A stretch of DNA of 23,521 bases. Origin: JBKPCD01 sp046727175. Its GTDB lineage: Bacteria > Acidobacteriota > Vicinamibacteria > Vicinamibacterales > 2-12-FULL-66-21. Positions 14,362 through 21,086 of the stretch are shown one piece after another (the first letter of the stretch is position 1; each line of letters opens with the position of its first letter). The DNA lies in the NCBI GenBank assembly GCA_046727175.1, contig JBKPCD010000104.1, forward strand, positions 1 through 23,521, in the 5' to 3' direction. The notes beneath the pieces were generated by a model. That model did no database searches. It was not told where the DNA came from and saw nothing but the letters and a program-made list of their open reading frames with translations. Position numbers and translations under genes: made by a program.

Positions 14362-16323
14362 TTAGTTGCGCATCCTGGATTCGAACCGCGAGATCTGATC
14401 GGGCGTCCCCAGCACGGCAACGAGATCTCCTGACTCGAGTCTTGCCGATCCGTCGGGATTGGCGATAAACGAATCAGCGCCGACGATGCCGACGACGGAT
14501 GCTCCTGTCGTGCTGCGGATTCGGAGCTCTTCCAGTGTTCGATGGTTGAATGGGCTGTCCGACGGTACGCCGAACCACTCGAAGTCGAGATGCCGGCTGA
14601 CCTCGCCAATGTGTGACATGACCGACACGCCCAGGCCGCCGTCACTTTTCGCGATACCGTATCGCTCGCGACGCATGGCGCTTCCGATCCTGAGGACGTC
14701 GTAAGCCGGCACGGTGAAGTAGAGAAGCGCCTGTCGTGTCATTTCGATCGCCGCTTCGAACTCCGGCGCCGTGACCTCGTGTACGCCGAGCGCGTAAAGC
14801 GCCTGCACCGCCTCGTTCCCCTCGGCTCTAGCGATGATCGGCAGATCGGACCGGAGCTGCTTGACCGCTGTCACGATTGCACGGACGTCGGGAAACGAGG
14901 GCACCGTCACCAGCATGGCTCGCGCGCCGGCGACCTGCGCCGCCTCGAGCACGATCGACTGGCTGGCATCCCCGTAGATCACCGGAACGCCGGCCTCGCG
15001 CGCCTCCTGCACGCGCCGATCGTCGAGCTCGATCACGACGAACGGCAGCTTCAGCTCGCGAAGCGCGTCGACGATTCCGCGACCGACCCGCCCCGATCCC
15101 GCGACGACAACGTGGTCGGACAAGCCGGCTGACGGAAGATTAATCGCCTGGACGGATTCACGCGGATGGCGCGGCCGGAACCGCGTGTAGATGACTGGTG
15201 TCAGTCCCGAGATCACTGGCGTGAGCGCCATCGTCACGATCGCGGTGTTCAGCGCGAGAGAGTACACCTCGCTTGGCATCGCGCCACTTGAACGTCCGAC
15301 CCTGGCCAGAACAAATGCGAACTCGCCGACCTGAAACAGCGTCAGACCGACGGCGAGCGGGACGACGTTCCAATAGCCGAACATTCGCACGATGGTCACC
15401 AGGATCGCGGCTTTGCCCACGATGACGAGCGCGACAACGATGATGAGCAATCCAAGCTGCTGCCACAGGAGCGCCGGATCGAGCAGCATGCCGACCGATA
15501 CGAAAAAGAGCATGCCCAACACGTCACGGAGCGGGGCGACGTCGCTGAGCGCCTGATGGGCATAGGGGGACTCGTTGACGACCAGGCCTGCGACGAATGC
15601 GCCGATGGCCATGGAGAGGCCGAAGGAGAACGTTAGATATCCGATGCCAAGTGCGAGCGTGATGGTCGAGAGCAGAAACAGCTCTCGCGAGTTGCAGCGC
15701 GCAACAAACGACATCAGACGAGGAATCACGCGCGTCGCCGCGAGCACGATTGCGCCGAGCAGACCGAATGCCCGCGCTGCGGCGATAACAATCTTCGTCG
15801 TGCCGCCGGAGGGATCGCTCAACTCCGGCAACACGATCATGAGCGGAACGACGCCGAGGTCCTGGACGACGAGGATTCCCAGCATGACGCGGCTCGACAA
15901 CGTGCCGAGCCGTCCCTGCGCCTGAATCGTCTTCAGCGCGACCATGGTGCTCGAGAGCGCGATGAGGGCGCCGAACCAGACCGAGGACCGCCACTCCCAG
16001 TCGAACGCGGCTCCAAGCCCCACACCGAGGGCGATCGTGAGAACGATCTGAAGCGTCCCGCCGACGAGGGCGACAGTCCGAACCGGCATGAGCTCGCGAA
16101 ACGAGAGCTCGAGGCCGAGCGAAAAGAGCAGCAATACCACGCCGATCTCGGCGAGCTGTTCGATATTGTGCACGTCCGTGACCGTAAACCCGCCCGTAAA
16201 CGGGCCGACGGCCACGCCGGCGAGGATGTAGCCGACGATCAGCGGCTGTCCGATGCGCCGGGCGAGAAACCCGCCGGCCAGCGCCGCGAGCAGCACGAGT
16301 GTCAGATCGGTGACCAAAGCCAT
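14362..16323 (-). CDS. KefB-type monovalent cation:proton antiporter (CPA2) with TrkA-N and TrkA-C domains
   Basis: This 653-residue inner-membrane protein exchanges K+ or Na+ for H+. About 12-13 transmembrane helices occupy residues 1-385. The CPA2 core motifs GQPLIVGYILAGVAVGP and GVVLLLFSLGLELSF are near the N-terminus, and VVQDLGVVPLMIVLP and FVAGLVVNESPYAHQ are central. A TrkA-N Rossmann domain at about 402-520 begins with VVVAGSGRVGRGIVDAL and binds NAD(H)-type ligands that gate transport. A TrkA-C domain closes the protein (about 570-650, ending in GDLVAVLGTPDQISRFE). The length is slightly above the usual 560-620. No KefF/KefG-type ancillary subunit is adjacent. The ATG at 16323 lacks a Shine-Dalgarno sequence, because a heptad repeat begins 4 nt upstream of it. 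Confidence 0.95.
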   Translation of the reverse strand: MALVTDLTLVLLAALAGGFLARRIGQPLIVGYILAGVAVGPFTGGFTVTDVHNIEQLAEIGVVLLLFSLGLELSFRELMPVRTVALVGGTLQIVLTIALGVGLGAAFDWEWRSSVWFGALIALSSTMVALKTIQAQGRLGTLSSRVMLGILVVQDLGVVPLMIVLPELSDPSGGTTKIVIAAARAFGLLGAIVLAATRVIPRLMSFVARCNSRELFLLSTITLALGIGYLTFSFGLSMAIGAFVAGLVVNESPYAHQALSDVAPLRDVLGMLFFVSVGMLLDPALLWQQLGLLIIVVALVIVGKAAILVTIVRMFGYWNVVPLAVGLTLFQVGEFAFVLARVGRSSGAMPSEVYSLALNTAIVTMALTPVISGLTPVIYTRFRPRHPRESVQAINLPSAGLSDHVVVAGSGRVGRGIVDALRELKLPFVVIELDDRRVQEAREAGVPVIYGDASQSIVLEAAQVAGARAMLVTVPSFPDVRAIVTAVKQLRSDLPIIARAEGNEAVQALYALGVHEVTAPEFEAAIEMTRQALLYFTVPAYDVLRIGSAMRRERYGIAKSDGGLGVSVMSHIGEVSRHLDFEWFGVPSDSPFNHRTLEELRIRSTTGASVVGIVGADSFIANPDGSARLESGDLVAVLGTPDQISRFESRMRN

Positions 16324-16327
16324 GGCT

Positions 16328-16384
16328 GTCGATTGCAGATTGCAGACTGCCGATTGTCGATTGCCGGGTTGCTGATTGTCGATT
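16328..16384 (+). repeat. One-armed heptad array, GNNGATT type (8 units)
   Basis: Eight units in strict 7-nt register (one is 8 nt): GTCGATT, GCAGATT, GCAGACT, GCCGATT, GTCGATT, GCCGGGTT, GCTGATT, GTCGATT. They lie between the divergent antiporter and NCS1 genes, starting 4 nt from the antiporter ATG. There is no complementary second arm. The last unit supplies the TTGA of a possible -35 box for the NCS1 gene. Confidence 0.88.
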
Positions 16385-16409
16385 GAAAAAGCATCGGAGA
16401 CGCTACAAT
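16383..16409 (+). promoter_or_regulatory. Candidate promoter of the NCS1 permease gene
   Basis: TTGAAA (16383-16388) and TACAAT (16404-16409) resemble -35 and -10 boxes with a short 15-nt spacer. Transcription would begin around 16415-16418, leaving a leader of only a few nucleotides before the ATG at 16422. No Shine-Dalgarno sequence is seen there, so a leaderless mRNA is possible. Confidence 0.4.
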
Positions 16410-16421
16410 CCAGCTACACGC

Positions 16422-17912
16422 ATGACGTCCAACGAACGGCGACTGGCGGACGGCCGGGTCGAGTTGATCCAGACCCGCGCCATCGAGCAGAGCCCGCTGT
16501 ACAACGACGACCTTGCGCCGGTCCCGCTCGCGCGGCGGACGTGGACGACGTACAACTACGCCGCGCTGTGGATCAGCATGGCGCACTGCATTCCCACGTA
16601 CATGCTGGCCTCTGGTCTCATGGCGTCTGGCATGAACTGGTGGCAGGCGCTGCTGACGATCCTGCTCGGCAACACGATCGTGCTCGTGCCGATCCTGCTG
16701 AATTCGCATCCGGGCACCAAGTACGGCGTGCCCTTTCCTGTCTTCGCGCGCGCTGCGTACGGGACGGTTGGTTCGAATCTGCCGGCGCTGATGCGAGCGC
16801 TCGTCGCCTGCGGATGGTTCGGGATTCAGGCATGGATCGGTGGGGAAGCGTTGAATACGTTCTTCCGCGCAACCGTTCCAGGGTGGGATGCGTTGCTTGG
16901 TCCGGGCTTCGCCGGGCACACGACAACCGCGTGGCTCTCGTTCCTCCTGTTCTGGGCTCTCAACGTCTTCATCATATACCGCGGCATGGAACTGCTTCGC
17001 GCCGTAGAGAACTGGGCCGCACCCTTCGTGCTCATTATGACCGGCGTCCTCCTCGTGTGGGCCGTTTCGGGCGCGAACGGTCTGGGCCCAATCCTTTCGC
17101 AGCCGGGACGCTTCGGAACGTTTCGCGAGTTCCTGCCGGTCTTCATCCCGTCGCTCACGGCGATGATCGGCTATTGGGCGACGCTCTCGCTGAACATGCC
17201 CGACTTCACGCGATTCGGGCGCAGCCAGCGCGAGCAGATCGTCGGTCAGGTCGTGGCGCTCCCGACGACGATGTCCGTGTTCGCGGCGATGGGCGTCGTG
17301 ATCACGAGCGCCACGGTGATCATCTACGGACGCGCCATCTGGGATCCGGTGCAGCTCGTGGGTCAGTTCCGTTCACCGCTCGTCGTGGCGATCTCGATGT
17401 TCACGGCGGTGGTGGCAACGCTGGCCGTGAACATCGCGGCAAACGTTGTTTCGCCGGCCAACGACTTCGCCAACGCGTTTCCTCGGTTGATCCGGTTCAA
17501 GACGGGCGGGCTCATCACCGGAATTCTCGGGATCGCGATTCAGCCGTGGAAGCTGCTTGCTGATCCGTCGGGGTACATCTTCACGTGGCTGCTCGGGTAC
17601 TCGGGCGGACTCGGCTCGATCGCGGGCGTGCTGATCGCAGACTACTGGATCATCCGCCGGACGGAGCTGCAGTTGGAGGATTTGTATCTGCCTCGCGGCG
17701 CGTATCGGTTCAACGCCGGCTGGAACTGGCACGCCGCGGCAGCAACGCTCCTCGGCTGCGCATTGGCCTGGAGCGGACTCATCGTGACTGCGCTGAAGCC
17801 ACTCTACGATTATGCGTGGTTCGTCGGCTTCTTCAGTGCGGGCCTCTCGTACATCCTGTTGAGCAGCGCACGATCGCGGGCGACGATCGCCCAGACCGCC
17901 AGTGCGCCATGA
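16422..17912 (+). CDS. NCS1-family nucleobase/allantoin/hydantoin:cation symporter
   Basis: This 496-residue inner-membrane permease has about 12 helices. NCS1 features include the N-terminal PLARRTWTTYNYAALWISMAH, the first helix region with IPTYMLASGLMASGMNWWQAL, HPGTKYGVPFPVFARAAYG, GWFGIQAWIGGEAL (helix 3, substrate region), and TLSLNMPDFTRFGRS. These match transporters for uracil, cytosine, allantoin or hydantoins, such as Mhp1 and PucI. The ATG at 16422 fits the family start; an in-frame TTG at 16383 falls in the repeat. No purine or pyrimidine catabolic genes are nearby, so the substrate is open. The stop overlaps the region encoding the next gene's ribosome binding site. Confidence 0.93.
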   Translation: MTSNERRLADGRVELIQTRAIEQSPLYNDDLAPVPLARRTWTTYNYAALWISMAHCIPTYMLASGLMASGMNWWQALLTILLGNTIVLVPILLNSHPGTKYGVPFPVFARAAYGTVGSNLPALMRALVACGWFGIQAWIGGEALNTFFRATVPGWDALLGPGFAGHTTTAWLSFLLFWALNVFIIYRGMELLRAVENWAAPFVLIMTGVLLVWAVSGANGLGPILSQPGRFGTFREFLPVFIPSLTAMIGYWATLSLNMPDFTRFGRSQREQIVGQVVALPTTMSVFAAMGVVITSATVIIYGRAIWDPVQLVGQFRSPLVVAISMFTAVVATLAVNIAANVVSPANDFANAFPRLIRFKTGGLITGILGIAIQPWKLLADPSGYIFTWLLGYSGGLGSIAGVLIADYWIIRRTELQLEDLYLPRGAYRFNAGWNWHAAAATLLGCALAWSGLIVTALKPLYDYAWFVGFFSAGLSYILLSSARSRATIAQTASAP

Positions 17913-17923
17913 GGAGCCATTCC

Positions 17924-18352
17924 GTGGCGGAACAGATCGCGCTCGCGATCGCGGCGATTTTCACGGGAGCAGCTGTCTACATCAACGTCGCCGAGCAGCC
18001 CGCCCGGCTCCGCTTGGATAACTGCGCGCTTCTGACCGAGTGGAAACCCGCCTACGAACGCGGATTCGCGATGCAGGCGCCGCTCGCGGCAATCGGGTGT
18101 GCCGCGGGGCTGTTTGCCTGGTGGCAGACACGAGACCTTCGGTGGCTGGTCGGATCGCTTGTCCTCATCGCAAACTGGCCCTTCACGATGCTCGTCATCA
18201 TGCCGACGAACTCGAAGCTGATGGCGATGGATCCGGCGAGCGCGGGCCCGGAATGTCGCGCGCTCGTCGTGAGATGGGGTTGGCTGCACGGTGTTCGCAG
18301 CGTGCTTGGAGCGGCTGCGACGCTGATCTTCCTCTGGGCGGCGATTGGATGA
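17924..18352 (+). CDS. DUF1772 (anthrone oxygenase-like) membrane protein
   Basis: This 142-residue protein has four predicted membrane helices: IALAIAAIFTGAAVYINVAE, APLAAIGCAAGLFAWW, LVGSLVLIANWPFTMLVI and the C-terminal SVLGAAATLIFLWAAIG. The conserved EQPARL after helix 1, P-F-T-M-x-V-I-M-P-T-N in helix 3 and the W-x-x-H-x-x-R-S motif before helix 4 mark the DUF1772 family. Most members have no known function; a few fungal relatives act as anthrone oxygenases. I prefer the GTG at 17924, because GAGGAG (17911-17916) is 7 nt upstream and this matches family N-termini. The ATG at 17909 overlaps the permease stop as ATGA and would add five residues. The gene is translationally linked to the permease. 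Confidence 0.85.
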   Translation: MAEQIALAIAAIFTGAAVYINVAEQPARLRLDNCALLTEWKPAYERGFAMQAPLAAIGCAAGLFAWWQTRDLRWLVGSLVLIANWPFTMLVIMPTNSKLMAMDPASAGPECRALVVRWGWLHGVRSVLGAAATLIFLWAAIG

Positions 18353-18603
18353 GGCTCCTGAGGCGATGCCGATACTTCGACGACGCGCTCCTCTCGCGAG
18401 GCCAGCTCGATGAGAAGTTCCGAATGAAACAGTTCATGGATGAATTCACGGCCGCCGGACTGATTCCCGCGCCGCTGCTGCGCTGGGAACTCACGGAGAG
18501 GCTTCCGGGGATATATCGCGTATGCTTGGGGACAAGTTCCGGGGTCGCAGGTTCCGTGTTCCCGGGCAGAAGCCGCCCGGGAACCGTGGACGGGAACCCG
18601 TGA
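18349..18603 (+). CDS. Small coupled ORF of unknown function, tail encoded by repeat (84 aa)
   Basis: The ATG overlaps the DUF1772 stop as ATGA (18349-18352), favouring translational coupling. Residues 1-60 look protein-like and mixed alpha-helical (YFDDALLSRGQLDEKFRMKQ, then FMDEFTAAGLIPAPLLRWEL), with no family that I recognise. From about residue 62 the frame runs through the heptad repeat (18534-18609), giving a Gly/Ser/Pro-rich tail, and it stops inside the repeat at 18601-18603. The original gene may have been longer or shorter before the repeat inserted or expanded. It could also be a chance frame. Confidence 0.45.
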   Translation: MRLLRRCRYFDDALLSRGQLDEKFRMKQFMDEFTAAGLIPAPLLRWELTERLPGIYRVCLGTSSGVAGSVFPGRSRPGTVDGNP

Positions 18604-18609
18604 ACCGGA
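18534..18609. repeat. Opposed heptad arrays, GGTTCC type with palindromic core (5 + 5 units)
   Basis: Five 7-nt units on the left (AAGTTCC, GGGGTCG, CAGGTTC, CGTGTTC, CCGGGCA at 18534-18568) face five on the right (GCCCGGG, AACCGTG, GACGGGA, ACCCGTG, AACCGGA at 18575-18609). The inner part is a perfect 10-bp stem, GTTCCCGGGC (18558-18567) with GCCCGGGAAC (18575-18584). The unit sequence is close to that of the array at 8819-8919. The right arm ends next to the ribosome binding region of the zinc-finger gene. Confidence 0.82.
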
Positions 18610-18619
18610 GTGAGGCGCG

Positions 18620-18877
18620 ATGTGTGAGCACATCGACGAGATCTCGACGCTCCGGCTGGCCAAACGCCGGCAGTGTGAAGAGTGCGTGAAGACAGGCGCG
18701 CGATGGGTGCACCTTCGCACCTGCCAGACCTGCGGAGTGACGCTCTGCTGCGATTCGTCGCCCAACCGCCACGCCACGAAGCACGCCCGCGCAACGAGCC
18801 ACCCTGTGGTCGCGTCCGCCGAACCCGGGGAGCAGTGGTTGTACTGTTATCCCGATGACGAGATGGCCGAGTACTGA
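18620..18877 (+). CDS. UBP-type zinc finger protein
   Basis: This 85-residue cytoplasmic protein is a single UBP-type zinc finger (the ubiquitin-hydrolase/BRAP2 class). The metal ligands are all present: C2 and H4 at the start, C19 and C22 (CEEC), C35 and C38 (CQTC), C43, H51, H55 and H61, with the typical CCDSSPNRHATKH and SHPV strings. Bacterial stand-alone copies are widespread but have no proven role; some are found fused or next to oxidoreductases. A GAGG at 18612-18615 lies 4 nt before the ATG. The gene follows the repeat and is the last of the plus-strand group. Its stop codon is part of a hairpin. Confidence 0.92.
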   Translation: MCEHIDEISTLRLAKRRQCEECVKTGARWVHLRTCQTCGVTLCCDSSPNRHATKHARATSHPVVASAEPGEQWLYCYPDDEMAEY

Positions 18878-18895
18878 TGTATTACAGGACATCAG
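18874..18895. terminator. Hairpin overlapping the zinc-finger gene stop
   Basis: CTGATGT (18874-18880) and ACATCAG (18889-18895) form a perfect 7-bp stem with an 8-nt loop. It includes the TGA stop of the zinc-finger gene and lies in the 60-nt gap before the convergent minus-strand gene. There is no T-run, so the termination function is inferred from position. Confidence 0.5.
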
Positions 18896-18937
18896 AAGTC
18901 CAGGAGACGTCATCGGAAGAAAAACTCGAGTGCTCCT

Positions 18938-19438
18938 TTAGCCGGACCCATCACCAATCTTGTGGTTCTTGAGCCACTTGGACAACCGTTTTACCGCGTC
19001 CTTCGCGGCCGATGTCCATGACGCCTGCCCGACGCCTTTGACCTCGCCCTGTTCCTGACCGGCCGTCACGCGCAGGCGAACGATCGTCTCGCGAAACTTC
19101 GAGATGGATTTGCCGCCAAAGCCTCCTTCGGGAACGTCGCGTTCCTCCCGGTTGACGACTTCCAGGACGACTTGCGCCTCGTCGGCGGTCGAGACGAGAG
19201 TGAACTGCGACTTGTGTTGCAGGATTTCCTGAAGATCCCGGACCGAGTCGAGGCGGCCCCTTTCGTCGTCGGATGTTGCGGCAGCGGATTGGGCCGTGTA
19301 GACGTAGATCCGAGGCTTCGGCGCGCTCCCACCCCGCGCACTGCCGGCCAACGCCATGGAAGACGGCGCGCCCGCGACGATCGCGAAAGCGACGATCGCG
19401 GCATCGCAAGCTATTGACGGGATCCGGACAACGCCCAT
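18938..19438 (-). CDS. Small secreted protein of unknown function (166 aa)
   Basis: A signal peptide covers about residues 1-32 (IACDAAIVAFAIVAGAPSSM, then ALA). The mature part starts with PKPRIYVYTAQSA and has a conserved-looking core: DSVRDLQEILQHKSQFTLV, ADEAQVVLEVVNREERD, and FRETIVRLRVTAGQEQGEVKG, then SAAKDAVKRLSKWLKNH at the end. The pattern suggests an alpha/beta fold of the kind found in outer-membrane-associated small proteins. I know of no function. The ATG at 19438 is chosen because the alternative at 19465 would lengthen the overlap with the upstream gene from 28 to 55 nt; neither has a strong ribosome binding site. It appears coupled to the secreted gene at 19411-19866. Confidence 0.7.
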   Translation of the reverse strand: MGVVRIPSIACDAAIVAFAIVAGAPSSMALAGSARGGSAPKPRIYVYTAQSAAATSDDERGRLDSVRDLQEILQHKSQFTLVSTADEAQVVLEVVNREERDVPEGGFGGKSISKFRETIVRLRVTAGQEQGEVKGVGQASWTSAAKDAVKRLSKWLKNHKIGDGSG

Positions 19439-19866
19439 TTTCCGCTGTAGGGACCGCTTCGCCATGTGCCCGAGGCCGAGTTTTCCACCGTTCGCTGCAG
19501 CATCTCGAGTAGAGTCCCGCGCCTGTCAGGGTCCATGTCCGCACGCCAGCTGCCGGAGATCGGATTGCCCGCTGACGATCCTTTGGGTGTTTGCGTCACG
19601 ACGCGGGCCGACCAGGTGCCCGACCAGCCGCGAGCGCTTTTCTGAGCGGCCCACGTACCCTTCATGATGATCCTGTTTCCGGCATCCAGCAACGTCCAGG
19701 AACCCTGAGCCGTGTCAGGCGTCTTCGACTGCACTTCGGCGGACCAGGTACCGCGGAACGTGCGCGTCCCCGACGAGGCCGTCCAGCCCCCCTGAAGGGT
19801 AACCGTCGCCTCTTGGAAGAGGTGCGGGTGGGCAAGCAGCAACGCGATGGTCAGGTATCGGAGCAT
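19411..19866 (-). CDS. Small secreted protein with repeated G-x-W motifs (151 aa)
   Basis: A short signal peptide (LRYLTIALLLAHPHLFQ) is followed by a mature region with at least six glycine-x-tryptophan steps: GGWTAS, GTWSAEV, GSWTLL, GTWAAQ, GWSGTWSARV, GSWRAD, GTWRSG and GKWAL. The steps alternate with charged or polar residues, as in a small beta-barrel or beta-solenoid whose strands each carry one Trp. I do not recognise a named family. The ATG at 19866 is used; a TTG at 19893 would add nine residues without a better ribosome binding site. It is divergent from the YVTN lipoprotein gene across 41 nt and overlaps the next secreted gene downstream by 28 nt. Confidence 0.7.
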   Translation of the reverse strand: MLRYLTIALLLAHPHLFQEATVTLQGGWTASSGTRTFRGTWSAEVQSKTPDTAQGSWTLLDAGNRIIMKGTWAAQKSARGWSGTWSARVVTQTPKGSSAGNPISGSWRADMDPDRRGTLLEMLQRTVENSASGTWRSGPYSGKWALSGSRQ

Positions 19867-19893
19867 CTTCGCGCAGTCTACATCTTGTGGCAA

Positions 19894-19899
19894 TATGAT
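19894..19899 (+). promoter_or_regulatory. Possible -10 box of YVTN lipoprotein gene
   Basis: TATGAT ends 8 nt before the ATG at 19908. No clear -35 hexamer is seen at the normal distance, and there is no Shine-Dalgarno sequence before the ATG. If real, it would give a leaderless or nearly leaderless transcript, like the one proposed for the NCS1 gene. Confidence 0.25.
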
Positions 19900-19907
19900 G
19901 AACCCTC

Positions 19908-21005
19908 ATGAGCCTGACCTCATCGAAGGGTCCCGTGTATCGCGTCATGCTCGGCATCGTCGCCACCGCGGCGATCACCGGGTGCCAGCGATCCTCGACG
20001 CCTCCTTCCGCCGCGCCTGGCCCGCGTGTGTACGTTTCGGACGAGACTGGCGGCGCGGTCGTCGTGGTGGACCCGGATGCGGGCCGCGTCATCGATCGAC
20101 TCTCGGTGGGCAAACGTCCTCGCGGACTGCGCCTGTCTGCCGATCGCAGCCGCCTGTTCGTGGCATTATCGGGGTCTCCAATCGGCGGCCCGGGCGTGGA
20201 CGAATCGAAGTTGCCCCCGCCCGACCGCTCGGCGGACGGCATCGGCGTCCTCGACCTTGCCACCCATCGCCTCGTCCAGACCTACCGCAGCGGACAGGAC
20301 CCTGAAACCTTCGACGTCGCACCAGACGGCAAAACCCTGTATGTGTCGAATGAAGATGCCGCCGAAATGTCGGTCCTGGATCTGTCGACGGGTTCGGTCC
20401 GCGCGCGAGTAAAGGTCGGAGAGGAGCCGGAAGGCGTCACGATCCGTCCGGATGGACGCGAAGTCTACGTGACCTGTGAAGCCGACAACGAAGTCCATGC
20501 CGTCGATACGTCAACGCTTGCTGTCGTCGGGCGCATGAAGGTAGGACCCCGCCCCCGATCAGTCGTCTTCACGACCGATGGCGCATTGGCGTTCATCACA
20601 ACTGAGAACGGCCAGGCGGTTGACGTGGTCGATGCAAGTCAGCACTCAGTGGTCGGCAAGATCGAGATGCCAGCCAAGGCCGGGACGCCGACCCCTCCGC
20701 GACCTATGGGTGCAGTCCTGTCCCGAGATGGCCGGCAGCTCTTCGTTTCGCTCGGACGGGCCCAGTCGATTGCGGTCATCGACGTAGCGGCGCGAAAAGT
20801 GCTCAAGACCATCGAAGAAGTCGGCACTCGGCCGTGGGGGATTGGCGTCAGCCCCGACGGCCGGAAACTTTACTCGGCCAACGGGCCGTCCGGCGACGTG
20901 TCGGTCGTCGATATTGAATCGGGAAAGGTCGACCGTCGGATCGCTGTCGGCGGCAGCCCATGGGGGATCGCCGTGGCTGAACCGACCAGGGGACAGACTC
21001 CCTAA
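19908..21005 (+). CDS. YVTN beta-propeller lipoprotein, PQQ-catabolism-associated type
   Basis: This 365-residue protein has a lipoprotein signal ending in the lipobox ITGC (Cys26). Seven beta-propeller blades follow: RVYVSDETGGAVVVVDP, RPRGLRLSADRSRLFVAL, DPETFDVAPDGKTLYVSNED, EPEGVTIRPDGREVYVTCE, RPRSVVFTTDGALAFITTE, RPMGAVLSRDGRQLFVSL and RPWGIGVSPDGRKLYSANG. The order and the bounding residues (DPE, EPEG, RPRS, RPWG and the terminal SPWGIAV) closely follow the family described as PQQ-dependent catabolism-associated beta-propeller proteins. An insert of about 23 residues (GGPGVDESKLPPPDRSADG) sits in the second blade. It should be anchored to the outer or inner membrane, facing the periplasm. 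It is followed by a TonB-dependent receptor gene after 81 nt. Its ligand is unknown. Confidence 0.88.
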   Translation: MSLTSSKGPVYRVMLGIVATAAITGCQRSSTPPSAAPGPRVYVSDETGGAVVVVDPDAGRVIDRLSVGKRPRGLRLSADRSRLFVALSGSPIGGPGVDESKLPPPDRSADGIGVLDLATHRLVQTYRSGQDPETFDVAPDGKTLYVSNEDAAEMSVLDLSTGSVRARVKVGEEPEGVTIRPDGREVYVTCEADNEVHAVDTSTLAVVGRMKVGPRPRSVVFTTDGALAFITTENGQAVDVVDASQHSVVGKIEMPAKAGTPTPPRPMGAVLSRDGRQLFVSLGRAQSIAVIDVAARKVLKTIEEVGTRPWGIGVSPDGRKLYSANGPSGDVSVVDIESGKVDRRIAVGGSPWGIAVAEPTRGQTP

Positions 21006-21086
21006 GTCGGCAAGAGGAACGGGCATGGACTTGTCCCTTTCCCGCGCAGCAGGTTCGCCCTGGGCGGCGTAATAAGCAGGGAACCC

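Noticed and set aside
21006..21086. Cobalamin riboswitch upstream of the BtuB-like receptor
   Set aside because: The gap is only 81 nt and has neither a B12-box-like string nor the expected length of about 200 nt.
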